NCBI GenBank assembly: GCA_037176705.1
Contig: CM073886.1
Coordinates: 15,956,501 to 16,020,500 of the forward strand
Direction: 5' to 3'
Source of the DNA: Molossus alvarezi
Taxonomy: Eukaryota; Chordata; Mammalia; Chiroptera; Molossidae
DNA length: 64,000 nucleotides
Positions 34,160 through 46,209 of the stretch are shown in pieces. The notes beneath the pieces were generated by a model, which ran no database searches, was not told the origin of the DNA, and worked only from the letters and a program-made list of their open reading frames with translations. How positions within the stretch are numbered: the stretch's first letter is position 1; each line of letters starts with the position of its first letter. The translations under genes were made by a program, and so were the position numbers.

Positions 34160-34320
34160 ACGGTGGTCACAGGACCAAGCCAAGGCCGCAGGCCGCATCC
34201 GAGGCCACCGCAGGTCCCAGCCGAGGCCACAGCAGGTCCTAGCCAGGGTCGCAGGTCCTAGCCAAGGGCGCAGGTCCCAGCTGAGGCCACTGCAGGTCCC
34301 AGCACAGGCCACTGTGGACC
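34160..34320. repeat. GC-rich tandem repeat in the L1 5' UTR
   Basis: Units of about 20-27 bases built on GCAGGTCCCAGC-GAGGCCAC recur about six times in the 5' UTR of the L1 at 28246-34519. Confidence 0.65.
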
Positions 34321-34569
34321 GTGGGCTCCAGGCCCCCTCTCGTGTCCTTGCAAGCCTACCAGGATTGAGTCGAGTGTCCCTTGTTATGTGGTCCTCCAAG
34401 CTGCCTTTTGGTTGCCCCTTCCTGACAATTTGTCTTTATTTTCATTGTAATTCCAGTTTGGTCCTGGGAGATGATCTGTGTAGCTTACATTCACTCTGCC
34501 GCTATTTTTTTTTTCTTCCTAATATTTCTTATAATACTGGTTTGGTGGTGATGAACTCCTTTAGCTTTA

Positions 34570-34835
34570 CTTATTTATTTATTTAGTTAGTTAGTTGTTT
34601 GTTTATTTTTGATCCTCATGTGAGGATATGTTTTTTTAGAGAGAGAGGGAGGGAGAGAGAGAGAGAGAGAGAGAAACATTGATGTGAGAGAGAAACATCT
34701 ATTAGTTGCTTCCTGTACATTTCTTGACCAGGGATCAAAACTACAATCTCAATCTGTGCCCTGATCGGGAATCAAACTTGCAATATTCTGGTGTACAGGA
34801 TGACACTCCAACCAGCTATGCCACCTGGGCAGGGC
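34570..34835 (-). repeat. Ves-related SINE, old
   Basis: Starts (TTTA)n/(GTTA)n then ATCCTCATGTGAGGATAT, ends GCCACCTGGGCAGGGC. Duplication CTC(C/T)TT(T/C)AGCTTT. Confidence 0.8.
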
Positions 34836-34980
34836 TCTTTCAGCTTTTCTTGTCTTGGAAGCTCTTTATTTTTCGATTCTAAGTGACAACTTTTTGGGTA
34901 AAGTAATCTTGGTTGTAGGTCCTTGCTTTTCATCACTTTTAACTATTTCTTGCCAATCCTTTCTGACCTGGAAAGTTTTT

Positions 34981-35181
34981 CTTTCTTTTTTACAAAATAT
35001 GTTTTTATTGATTTTAGAAAGAGAAGAAGGGAGAGAGAGAAACATCGATTGGCTGCCTCCTGTCCCCTCGACCATGGGGATTGAGCCTGCAACCTGGCAG
35101 GTGTCCTGACTGGGAATTGAACCTGCTATCTCTTGGTGCATAGGATGATGCTGAATTCACTGAGCCACACCAGCTGGGCTC
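34981..35181 (-). repeat. Ves SINE, B-type
   Basis: TTTTTATTGATTTTAGAAAG to GAGCCACACCAGCTGGGC, inside ORF1 of the old L1. Duplication CCTG(G/C)AAAGTTT. Confidence 0.88.
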
Positions 35182-35283
35182 GCCTGCAAAGTTTCTGTTG
35201 AGAAATCAGCTGATAGTCTTATGGGAACTCCCTTGTGAGTAACTAATTGCTTTTCTAGTGCTGCTTTTAACAATCTCTCTTTG

Positions 35284-35498
35284 GCCTTGGCCATTTTTGG
35301 CTCAGTGGTTAGAGCGATTTTGATCAGGGGCATGTGCCTCAGTTCGTCCACTGCCCTGGTTGGGATTGTGTGGGAGGCAACCAGTCAATGTGTACCTCTC
35401 ACATAGATGTTTCTCTCTCTCTCCCTTTCTACCCCTCCCTTCCAGTATATCTGAAGATAAATAGAAAAATGTCCTTGGGTGAGGATTAAAAAAAAAAG
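35284..35498 (+). repeat. Ves SINE, T-type, with head deletion
   Basis: CCTTGGCCATTTTTGGCTCAG then directly GATTTTGATCAGGGGCATG. The B-box region is lost. Duplication AATCTCTCTTTG. Confidence 0.88.
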
Positions 35499-37028
35499 AA
35501 TCTCTCTTTGTCTTTAACCTTTGACATTTTAATTATTGTGTGTCTTGGTATTGACTTCTTTGTATTCATCTTGTTTGGGACTCTGCACTTCCTGTACTTG
35601 TTTGTCTGTTTCCTTCACCAGGTTAGGGAAGTTTTTTGTTATTATTTTTTCACATAGGCTTTCAATTTCTTGCTCTGTCTCTTCTTCTGGCACTCCCATG
35701 ATACAAATGTTGGTACACAGGAAGTTGTCCCTGAGGCTCCTTATACTAGCCTCATTTTGGGGGGATTCCTTTTGCTTTTTTGATTAGGTATTTTCTGATT
35801 CCTTATCTTACAAATTGATGATTTGATCTTCTGCTTCATCTACTCCACTGTCAATTTCCTAATATATATTTTTTCAGTTTATTTCTGACTGGATCTTTTA
35901 TGTCTTCTATCTGTTTCTTGTCTCTTTGTTGAAGTTCTCACTAAGTGTATCTACTCTTCCCCTAAGCTCATTGAGTATTCTTATAACCAGTGTTTGGAAC
36001 TCTGCATCTGGTAGATTGTCTCCATTTTGTTTAGTTCTCTTTCTGGAGTTTTGTACTGTTCTTTCATTTGGGACACATATCTTTGTCTCCTCATTTTGAC
36101 TGCCTCTCAGTGTTTGTTTTTATGTATTTGGGAGAGCTGCTGTGTCTCCCAGTCTTGGTAGAGTGAGATTGTATAGTAGGTGTCCTGTAGGGCCCAGTGG
36201 TACAGCCTTCCCAGTCACCCAAGGTGGGTGCTTTGGGTGCACCCCCAGTGTGGACTGTGTCCATCCTCCTGTTGTAGTTGAGCCTTGATTGCTGTTGGCA
36301 TGTCAGTGTAAGGGATTTACAGGCTGTCCAGCGAGTACTGGCTGCAACCACTGTGGAGGATCCGCTGTGCGGGGGCTGACCCTACGGAGCAGGACTCATT
36401 TCAGCTGGGTACTAGTGCGTGCTGAACTTGCCCCATGAGTGTGTTGCTCATGTGGGTGGTTGTGTAGTACATCAGCATGGTCTGAAACTGTCCACCAGGT
36501 GTGGTAGCTCTGGGGTCTCCCAAGAGGTGCAGGCCAAGGTCACCTGATGCCTGTGCCCTGCCCAGGGCCACCTGGCATGAGCTACAGAGTGATCTCCAGA
36601 TGGCTAATACTTGTGCAGGCCTTGGAGGTGCCTTGGAGGGGGCTGAGCTATGAACCAAGGCTGGCTGCCACTAGTGACAAACCTCGGGCCACTTAGCAAG
36701 AGATATGGGGCACACTGAGGCCTGATGCTGCTTGTTGGAGAGATTTTAGGAAAGTCTACAGCTTAAGACAAGACAGGCCATTTGTATGGAAAAGCCACTG
36801 GAAATGGTTTGGGTACACTGGGTGCGGTCTCACAGAATCACCAGGGCAGGGGTAGCCAGGTTGGTGGAGACTCAGATATGGTACCCACCTGCCAGCTTTG
36901 TTGGGGGAGGGCTCAGCAAAAGAACATGGCCTCTGCCAGCACTTCTCTCTGGAAGAAAGCTACCCCTCTGGCTCTGGCCCTGATGCCAGACAATTCATTT
37001 CCTTTCTGTATGTCCCTGGTGTTTTTTT

Positions 37029-37291
37029 TGTTTGTTTGTTTGTTTGTTTGTTTGTTTGTTTTTCTAATCCTCACCCGAGGCCATTTTTCCATTTTTTCTT
37101 CAGATAGAATGGGAGGGGGGGAGAGAGAGAAACATCGATGTGAAAGGGACACATCGAGTGGTTGCCACCCACACAACCAACCAGGGCTGGGGACAGACTG
37201 CAACCGAGGTACGTGCCCTTAGTGGGAACCAAACCCGGGTCTCCCTGGACCACAGGCCGACGCTCTAACCGCTGAGCCAAACTGGCCCGGC
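37029..37291 (-). repeat. Ves SINE, T-type, with a (GTTT)n tail
   Basis: The antisense tail has become (GTTT)n over 37029-37061. Then ATCCTCACCCGAGGCC to CCAAACTGGCCCGGC. Duplication GTCCCTGGTGTTTTTTT. Confidence 0.92.
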
Positions 37292-37760
37292 GTCCCTGGT
37301 GTTTTTTTGAGCTGCTGCCCCTGTGTTGGAGCTTAGAATGAGTGAGTCCAAGTAAGTCAGTGCACGGTTCCTTTAAGAGAAATGCCTGCAACTCCAGCTG
37401 CCCTCTGTTTCCCTCAGCCTCAATCCCTGCTGGTTTTTACAGCCAGAAGTTATGAGGACTTCTCTTCCCGGCACTGGAATCCTGGGCTGAGACCCCTCAC
37501 TCTTCAAGGGGTACCTGGGCAACCGAGATACCCCTCCCAGTTTTTAACTGCAGCATGTGATTGTGGGACCAGCCCATTCCACCTCTCTGTTCCCCCTCCT
37601 AGTCTTAATGTGGCTTCTTTATATCCGTAATTGTCAGAGTTTTGTTAATCTAGATTTCAGACGTTTCCGAATGATGGTTGTTCTATAGTTTAGTTGTAAT
37701 TTTGATGTGGTTGTGGAAGGATTTGAGTACCATATTTACTTATGCTGCCATCTTGACCAG

Positions 37761-38586
37761 AAGCTCTCTGCTGGTGTTTTTGAAGTACTTGCAGCAAATG
37801 GATGATTAGTGGTATTATTTTCATGAAAGCATATTGGAAATGGTTTGTTGTCTTAGACAAAAATAATTTAACCATAAATTTATTATCAATAAAAGTAGTT
37901 GCTTCCAAATACACAATGTCTTTAAGAGTCGTGGAGATTGCCTGGGCCCCTTAGGTGATTTCTTTGTGTACCCCATAGCATTTCAGAGACCTGCAGGTAA
38001 ACAGCCAATAAACCATTATGGTATACTACACATGTGCAAAGTATTGGAGGAGAGAACCCCATCTTGGCCATCAGGAATATAAAGCAGAGTGGAAGAGCCC
38101 GAACTTGGGGAGGCAGTTTCACACTCAGCTGGTTGTGTTCCAGACATTATTTCTGATACAGCAGATTGTTGTAATACACAGGCCCAAACCTGGCCAGCTT
38201 CCCAGGCAACACAAGTGTGAAGACACACTGTGTTTACTTGGACTACCACTGCTTCAAATGAACTTGCTCTTACAAGAGTACAGGGAGGCCTGTGGTTTTC
38301 ATCAGTGACCTGTCATTCCCTTCACTTTCTTAGCCTCCTTTGCCCCAGGGTCTCTGTCCTGCTATTGCCTAGGATCCTTCCCAGAGGCTGGTTTATACTT
38401 CATGAGCCAGCCACTTTCTGTCTGACTTCAGAGAGTGGGTTCTTTGTTTCTTGTAGTCCATAGTCAAGGTTCAGTGTCCAGTGAGAGAGAAAGGGAACCT
38501 TCTCTCTCAATCCCAGCAGGCAGTGGGTTAGGACTGGGACCAGCTGTTTCTTTTTGTTCTCTCCTATATAAAGTCATACTTGTATG
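37761..38586. other. Intron 6, unique
   Basis: No repeat or exon recognised. Open runs on both strands overlap each other and carry no family signature. Confidence 0.5.
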
Positions 38587-38935
38587 TACCTGCAGGGGTA
38601 GGCAGAAATAAGTAAGAACTCTGTGCCAGTGTACTTGAGTATAGCAAGTAGACTTTAAGAATGTGTAAATAGCCCTGGCCGATTTGGTTCAGCAGTTGGA
38701 GCGTCGTCCTGCGGACCAGAGAGTCTGGGTTCGGTTCCCGCTAGGGGCATGTACAAAAAAAAAAAGAATGTGTAAATAATGAAGGCCCACAATTTGAGCA
38801 CTCATGAGATAGTACCTAAGTGCACTGTGCCGTTGTGACATTCTTTCGAATTAAAGCTATTGTAATACTGTAATTATAACCTGCATATTTTTCCCCATAT
38901 GAACAACAGTAAACCTACGTTTGCCTACCTCTGTA
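38587..38935. mobile_element. Mariner-like non-autonomous element, holding a head-only SINE
   Basis: The left end TACCTGCAGGGGTAGGCAGA pairs with the right end AGTAAACCTACGTTTGCCTA followed by CCTCTGTA, and TA lies at both borders. A 92-base SINE fragment splits it. Confidence 0.65.
38672..38763 (+). repeat. Head-only Ves SINE with poly-A (92 bases)
   Basis: The tRNA-like head GCCCTGGCCGATTTGGTTCAG runs to CTAGGGGCATGTAC and then straight into A12. The body, CT-rich tract and usual tail are missing. Perfect duplication AAGAATGTGTAAATA shows one retroposition event. Confidence 0.9.
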
Positions 38936-39364
38936 TATTCTAGAAGTCAGGATATTTTTAACTACAGGAGTAGCCTGAGCAAGATGAAAATAAAGGCAGA
39001 CTAATAATTCAGAGTGATACGTAACCAGTCTAAACAAGTAAGCAGGACAGATATCAAGCCTCTCTCCACTCCACTTAGGACACTGTTCTTTCTCTCTTTA
39101 TTTATTTCCCTGGGCAGGAACACCCTCTTCTCATGGGGAAAAAAAAGGATAATAATTTTATCTGGGCCCATGTGATGTTCCCCATGGGAACAGTTGGTTA
39201 AATGAGTGATGACTTGAGGGAGGATTTGCTCTGTTTGCTTACTTTTGTTTTGTTTTTTTGCATGATGTTGCTGTGCCTGAGGAATTGAGAAATTCCACTC
39301 TTCCAAGAGTCAGGTTGGAGATACTTATTGGGACATTATTTCATTCATTTTCTATTTAATGTAG

Positions 39365-40350
<986 letters not shown>

Positions 40351-40735
40351 AAAGTCCTGCCTTTCACTGTGACCACCAGTCAAGATGGTGGCATAGATAA
40401 ACATGGTACTTGCCTTGTCCCACAACCATATCAAAATTACAACTGAACTACAGAACAACCATCATTCAGAACCACCTGAGATTGAGCTGAATGGAAGTCT
40501 TACAATTACAAAATTAAAGAAGAAGCCACATCGAGACTAGTAGGAGGGGTAAAGGTGCCAGAAGGGCTCATCCTACACCCACGTGTGGCGAATAAAAAAT
40601 CAGGAGGGATACCTCGGCTGTGAAGGTACTCCCTGAGAAGTGAGGGGTCCCTGTCCCATACTAGGCTCCCCAGCTCAGGGTTCCAGTGCCAGGAAGAAAA
40701 GTCCCCAAATAATCTGGGCGTAAAAACCAGCAGGA

Positions 40736-42144
40736 GAATCCATAAAAATCCTAGAAGAAAATGTAGACATCATACGCAGCAGAATTTTCACTGATATAAT
40801 GCCTAAGGCAAGAGAAACAAAGGAAAAAATGAACACATAGAACTACATCAAACTAAAAAGCTGCACAGCAAAAGAAACAACCATCAAAATGGAAAGGGAA
40901 CCCACTATGTGGGAGACCATAATTACCAATGATACATCAGATAAGGGATTATTTTCCAAAATATATAAAGTACTTATACAACTCAACAAAAGGAAGACAA
41001 AGAACCTGATTAAAAAATGGGCAAAGGCCCTGGCCGGTTTGGCTCAGCAGTTAGAGCGTCGGCCTGCGGTCCACAGGGACCCGGGTTCGGTTCCGGCTAA
41101 GGGCATGTACCTCGGTTGCAGTTTGTCCCCGGCCCTGGTTGGGTCGTGTGGGTGGCAGCCACTCGATGTGTCCCTTTCACATCGATGTTTCTTGCGCTCT
41201 CTCTTCCTCTCTCACTCCCACGCTATCTGAACAAAAAAATGGAAAAATATCCTCGGGTGAGGATAAAAAAAAAAAATTTAAAAAAAAAAATGGGCAAAGG
41301 ACCTAAATAGACATCTCTCCAAAAAGAACATACAAATGGCCAAGAGAAATATGAAAAAATGCTCAATGTCACTAATCATCAGAGAGATGCAAATTAAAAC
41401 AATGAGGTATCGCCTCATACCTGTCAGAATGGCTGCCATCAAGAAATCATCAAACAAGTGCTGGCAAGGGTTTGGAGAAAGGGGACTCTAGTACATTGCT
41501 GGTAGGAAGGCAGACTGGTGCAGCCACTATGGAAGACAATATGTTGTTACCTCAAAAAGTTAAAAATTGAATTGTCATTTGACCCAGTGATCCCACTTCT
41601 AAGAATATATCCTAAGAAGCCTGAAACACCAATCAGAAAGAATATATGTACCCCTGTGTTAATAGCAGCATTATATACAATTGCTAAGATCTGAAAACAG
41701 CCCAAGTATCCATCAATAGATGAGTGGATAAAATAGCTGTGGTACGTATACCCAATGGAATACTATGCAGCTGTAAGAAAGAATGATCTCTTATCCTTTG
41801 AGACAACATGGAGGGACCTGGAGAGTATTATCCTAAGCGAAACAAGCCAGTTTGAGAAAGACAAATATCACATGATCTCACTTATTTGTGGTATATATTG
41901 AACAAAACAAACTGATAAACAAAACAAACTCAGAGACATAGTAGTAGGGTACAGACTGACAAATCTCAGAAAGGAGATCGGGGTGGGGAGGGGAGGGAAG
42001 AGATAAACCACAGAATTTATATGCATGTATGCATAACCATGGACATAGACAATGATGCTGGGGACCAGTGCAGGGGCAGGATTGGGAGGAGGGGGTCAAT
42101 GGAAAAAGAAACATTTGTAACAAAAATAAATTAATAAAAATAAA
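40736..42144 (+). mobile_element. 5'-truncated L1 inserted in the HAL1
   Basis: L1 ORF2 C-terminal and 3' UTR sequence starting GAATCCATAAAAATCCTAG and ending (AAATAAAT)n. Duplication TAAAAACCAGCAGGA at 40721-40735 and 42145-42159. The frame is open only in short runs. Confidence 0.9.
41027..41281 (+). repeat. Ves SINE, T-type, inside the inserted L1
   Basis: Head GCCCTGGCCGGTTTGGCTCAG, tail TATCCTCGGGTGAGGATAAA. Duplication AAAAATGGGCAAAGG. It is the third layer of this nest. Confidence 0.94.
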
Positions 42145-44378
42145 TAAAAACCAGCAGGAATTGAGACTGAGGCTTCTAGAGTCCCAGGCAGTTCCTCTTA
42201 AAAGGCCCATGAATGGACTTACTCATACTTGCTCCCTCCATGCTTCAGTGTAGGGGAAGCCACCTGAAAGGCATCAGAAATATACTGAGCTGTTTGACAC
42301 TGGAGCGAGAACTGGAGGGGCAGATGTGCTGGTATAGGTTGTTTTTCCCCATGGGGCCAGCAGACAGGCACCATATCCGAAACTCCAGCAACCTGGCTCA
42401 CACTGTTTGCCCCACCCTGGTGATTCCTTGAGACCCTGCCCCACCTAACTTTCAGGCTGACCCAGGCTGTTTCCAGTGACTTTACCATAGGATTGGTCTG
42501 TCTCGCTGCTTTAGATTTTCCTAAATTCTTTCAAAGAAGCAGCATCTGGCCTCAGTTACCCCCATACCTCTTGCTAAGTGGCCCCAGGTCAGGCACTAGA
42601 GGCAGCCAGCCTTCGTTCAGTTTGGCTTTGCCTGGGCACCACTAAGCCCAGCACAAGAAGCAGCCATCAGCATATTGCTTTATAACGTATACCTGGTGAC
42701 CCCAGGTAGAACACAGGTAGTGACTGACTGCCTCAGAGCCAGCACACCCAGTGGACAGCTTCAGACGACATCAAAGCACCACTACCTAACCACCTCAATT
42801 GATACACTCAAGGGGTGGACTCATTGGGTACCCTGAGTGAAATAAGTCTTGCTCTGTGTGGTGGGCCCCTGCACAGCTGATCCCCCAAGGTAGTCAGAGG
42901 TCAGTGGTCAGTGGGCACAGCTAGTCTGTGTAGTTGGTCAGCCTGAGTAAATCCCTCCCATTGATGTGCCAGAAGCAGTAAAGCCTCAATTATAACAGAA
43001 GGGTATACAGTCCACATGAGGGATGCACCTCAAGGGCCCAGCTGAGGTGATCAGGGAGGCTGTACCACTGGACCCTACAGGACACCTACTATAATAGGCC
43101 ACCCTATGAAGTTTAGGAGACATAGCAACTCTACCTAATATGTAGAAAAAGCACAGGGAGGCAGCCAAAAGGAGACAAAGAAACTTGACCCAAAATAAAG
43201 TACATAGCAAAACTCCAGGAAAAGAACTAAATGGCGATAAGCAATCTAACAGATGCTGACTTCAAAACAATGGTTATAAGGATGCTCAAGAAACTTAGGA
43301 CCTCAAGAGCATAAAAAAGGACCTGTCAGAAATAAAGAATGCACTAATTGAAAAAAGTAATTTACAGGGAATCAATAGTAGGTGAAACTGAGAGGCAAAC
43401 CATCAATTTGGGATATAAGGAAGCAAAAAAACCCCACCCAATCAAAACACCAAAAGGAAAAAGAATCCAAAAAAAAAAAAAAAAATTGAGAATAGTGTAA
43501 GGAGTCTCTGGGATAACTTCAAGCATGCCAACATTTGCATATGGGGGTGCCAGAAGAAGAGACAGAGCAAGAAATTGAAAACCTATTTGAAAAAATAATG
43601 ACAGAAAACTTCCCTAACTTGGTGAAGGAAACAGACATACAAGTCCAGGAAGCACAGAGAGTTCGAAACAAGATGAACCCCAAGAGGCCTACACCAAGAC
43701 ACATCAAAATGCGAGTGGTTAAAGACAAAGAGCGAATCTTAAAAGCAGCAACAGAAAAGCAGTTAGTTACATACAAAGGAGCTCTGGTAAGACTGTCAGC
43801 TGATTTCTCAAAAGAAACTGCAGTCCAGAAGGAAGAGGCAAGAAATATTCAAGGTAATGAAAAGCAAGACCCTACAACCACGAATACTCTATCCTACAAA
43901 GCTGTCATTTAGAATCAGTAGACATATAGTTTCCCAGACAAGAAAAAGCTAACGGAATTTATCACCACCAAACCAATATTATATAAAATGTTGAAGGGTC
44001 TTCCTGAAGAAGATAAAAAATATGAATAGTAAAATGGCAATAAAATGCACATATATAAACAATTGAATCTACAAACAAAATGAACAAGCAGAACAGAAAC
44101 AGACTCATAGATGCAGAGAACTTTTTGTTGGTTACCAGATGGGAGAGGGGTTGGGGGAATGTGTGAAAAAGGTGATGGGATTAAGAAGTGCATATTGGTT
44201 GGTAGACTGATGAATTTCAAAGGGAAGGGGGGAGGTGCAGTGTGAAGAGATAAACCAAAGAACTTAATATGCATATATGCATAACCAATGGACACAGTGT
44301 GGGGAAGGCAGGAGGGGGGTAGGAGAGGGGAGGAGAGGGTCAATGGGGAAAAAAGGGGGAACATCTGTAATACTTTCA

Positions 44379-44679
44379 TTTTTTTTATCCTCACTCGAGG
44401 ACATTTTTGCATTTATCTTCAGACACAGCAGGAGGGAGAGAGGGAGAAAGAGAGAGAAACATCAATGTGAGAGACACATGGAGTGGTTGCCACCGACAAG
44501 ACCCCAACTGGGGCCAGGGACAAGCTGCAATTGAGGTACATACCTTTTGCCCTGGCCGGTTTGGCTCAGCGGTTAGAGCGTCGGCCTGCAGTCCAGAGGT
44601 ACATACCTTTAGTGGGAACAGAACCCAGACTCTGGTCTACGGGCTGATGCTCTAACTGCTGAGCCAAACTGGCCAAGGC
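44379..44679 (-). repeat. Ves SINE, T-type, in the HAL1 3' end; contains a head fragment
   Basis: ATCCTCACTCGAGGAC to CCAAACTGGCCAAGGC. Duplication ACATCTGTAATACTTTCA. A 48-base sense-strand SINE head interrupts it at 44548-44595. Confidence 0.92.
44548..44595 (+). repeat. Head-only Ves SINE fragment without poly-A (48 bases)
   Basis: GCCCTGGCCGGTTTGGCTCA followed by GCGGTTAGAGCGTCGGCCTG and CAGTCCA. It is flanked by GAGGTACATACCTTT on both sides (44533-44547 and 44596-44610), opposite in strand to its host SINE. Confidence 0.85.
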
Positions 44680-45177
44680 ACATCTGTAATACTTTCAACA
44701 AAAGTTCTGCCTTTCAAGTATAAATTTATTTTTGTTAAACCTCATATCCTTTTAATAGAAAAGTTTGTTTTGCTTTAGTAAAAAAGGTTAAAAAATTGTT
44801 TTTTTAGGTTTGTTTTTTTTTTAAAAAAAAAAAAGAACAGTTTCCTTTTAATAAGGACAAAGTAATTCAGCAAACCAGTTGAAATAGCTTTTTATGTTAT
44901 GGTTTTGGTTTGCAGTTTTATATTGTTTATAAACTTAGCTTTAATTTCTGACAACCTAAATTTCCCTTTTTAGGTGACTGGTTAAATTTTGGAACATTCA
45001 GACTGCAGGGTATTATGCCCAGCTAAGATAATGCATATATTTTATTTATTGATTTTAAGAGATGTGTATGGTATATGCTGATTTTTAAACTATTGAAAAC
45101 TAGTGAAATCTGTATTGAATTGAGTGAGAAAAAAGACTGCAGAGCTTCATTTAGACAGTGATTTTCAACTTTTTAAA

Positions 45178-45383
45178 AAATATGTTTTTATTGATTTTTA
45201 GAGAGAATGGAGAGGGAGAGAGAGACAGAAACATCAGTGAGAGAAAAACATTGATCGACTGCCTCCTGCACACCACCAACTGGGGATTAAGCCCAAAACC
45301 TGGGCATATGCCCTGACTGGGAATCAAACCAGTGCTCTTATTGCATGGATTGATGCTCAACCACTGAGCCACAATGGCTGGGC
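45178..45383 (-). repeat. Ves SINE, B-type
   Basis: TTTTTATTGATTTTTAGAGAG to GAGCCACAATGGCTGGGC. Perfect duplication GATTTTCAACTTTTTAAA. Confidence 0.93.
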
Positions 45384-45589
45384 TGATTTTCAACTTTTTA
45401 AATCTCATGGCACAAACTAATTACTAAAATTTTGTGGCGTACCAAAAAGTAGTGTATTTTTGCCAGTCTGACAAAAAAAGGTATAATTTTTATTCATTCA
45501 CACCAGATGGCTATTATTGTGTTGGCTATCATTTTTTTTTTTTCTTTTTAAATTAGAAATAGCTTTTTTTTATCTATCCTTTTTTTTTT

Positions 45590-45840
45590 TTTTTTTTTTA
45601 TCTATCCTCACCTGAGGATATTTTTCCACTTTTTGTTCAGATAGAGTGGAGGGAGAGAGAGGAACAGAGAGAGAGAGAAACATCGACGTGAAAGGGACAC
45701 ATCGAGTGGCTGCCACCCGTACGATCAACCAGGGCCGGGGACAAACTGCAACCGAGGTACATGACCTTAGCGGGAACCGAACCCCGGTCTCTCTGGACCG
45801 CAGGTTGATGCTCTAACCACTGAGCCAAACCGACCAGGGC
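45590..45840 (-). repeat. Ves SINE, T-type
   Basis: ATCCTCACCTGAGGATATTT to CCAAACCGACCAGGGC. It lies in the long oligo-T of the next copy. Confidence 0.92.
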
Positions 45841-45858
45841 AAAATGTTTGTTAATGAT

Positions 45859-46118
45859 TTTTTTTTTTTTTTTTTTTTATCATCCTCACCCGAGGACACT
45901 TTTCCATTTTTGTTCAGATAGAGCGGGAGGGAGGGAGAGGAAGAGAGAGAGAGAGAAACATCGACGTGAAAGGGACACATCGAGTGGTCGCCACCAGCAC
46001 AACCAACCAGGGCCGGGGACAAACTGCAACCGAGGTACGTGCCCTTAGCGGGAACCGAACCCGGGTCCCTCCGGACCGCAGGCTGATGCTCTAACCGCTG
46101 AGCCAAACTGGCCAGGGC
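45859..46118 (-). repeat. Ves SINE, T-type
   Basis: ATCCTCACCCGAGGACACTT to CCAAACTGGCCAGGGC. The duplication GGCTATCATTTTTT at 45524 and 46119 encloses both this and the preceding SINE, so this one came first. Confidence 0.93.
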
Positions 46119-46209
46119 GGCTATCATTTTTTATTTGACAGTCTAAGGGAAAAGAGGTCAGTGCCCCTGACTTAATAGGCAGGTATTGCATATTTTAAAA
46201 ATCCTTGTG

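Larger units (their letters stand above)
28246..34519 (-). mobile_element. Full-length L1, inactive
   Basis: Duplication TAATATTTCTT at 28235-28245 and 34520-34530. On the minus strand: a GC-rich 5' UTR (about 33,600-34,519), ORF1 with coiled coil (33159-33524) and RRM part (32839-33036), then ORF2. ORF2 pieces are endonuclease (31526-32281, with SDHN; the usual GDLN reads GNLN), RT fingers (30599-31054, [10 protein letters not shown]), RT catalytic box FADD (30002-30256), and the Cys-containing C-terminus (28730-29398, [19 protein letters not shown]). Frames are cut by stops, a SINE and a micro-insertion, so it cannot encode a full ORF2p. Confidence 0.9.
24461..37760 (-). mobile_element. Old L1 with a HAL1-type 5' half, split by a HAL1, a full L1 and SINEs
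   Basis: The minus-strand pieces read in order. The 5' end is near 37760 (CAAGATGGCAGC), then 5' UTR and ORF1 (34531-36100 region), then the ORF1-ORF2 junction (27899-27981), then the ORF2 endonuclease start (24484-24667 plus 27325-27378; frame with CCLQETH and LKVKGWK). Its 5' UTR and ORF1 are close to the HAL1 copies here, so it looks like the parent-type L1 that still carried ORF2. ORF1 is broken by stops and three SINEs. Confidence 0.7.
40368..44699 (+). mobile_element. Complete HAL1 (half-L1), with an L1 and SINEs inside
   Basis: The 5' end CAGTCAAGATGGTGGCATAG is at about 40378 and the 3' end is ACATCTGTAATACTTTCA. The duplication AAAAGT(C/T)CTGCCTTTCA flanks the whole element (40351-40367 and 44700-44716). 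Parts: 5' UTR at 40368-40735 and 42145-43200, ORF1 at about 43230-43912, and 3' UTR with the HAL1 junction near 44035-44075. The open frame 43535-43912 reads EQEIENLFEKIMTENFPNLV and on to RLSADFSKET; upstream ORF1 has stops. Without the insertions it is about 2.6 kb, a normal HAL1 size. Confidence 0.88.
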
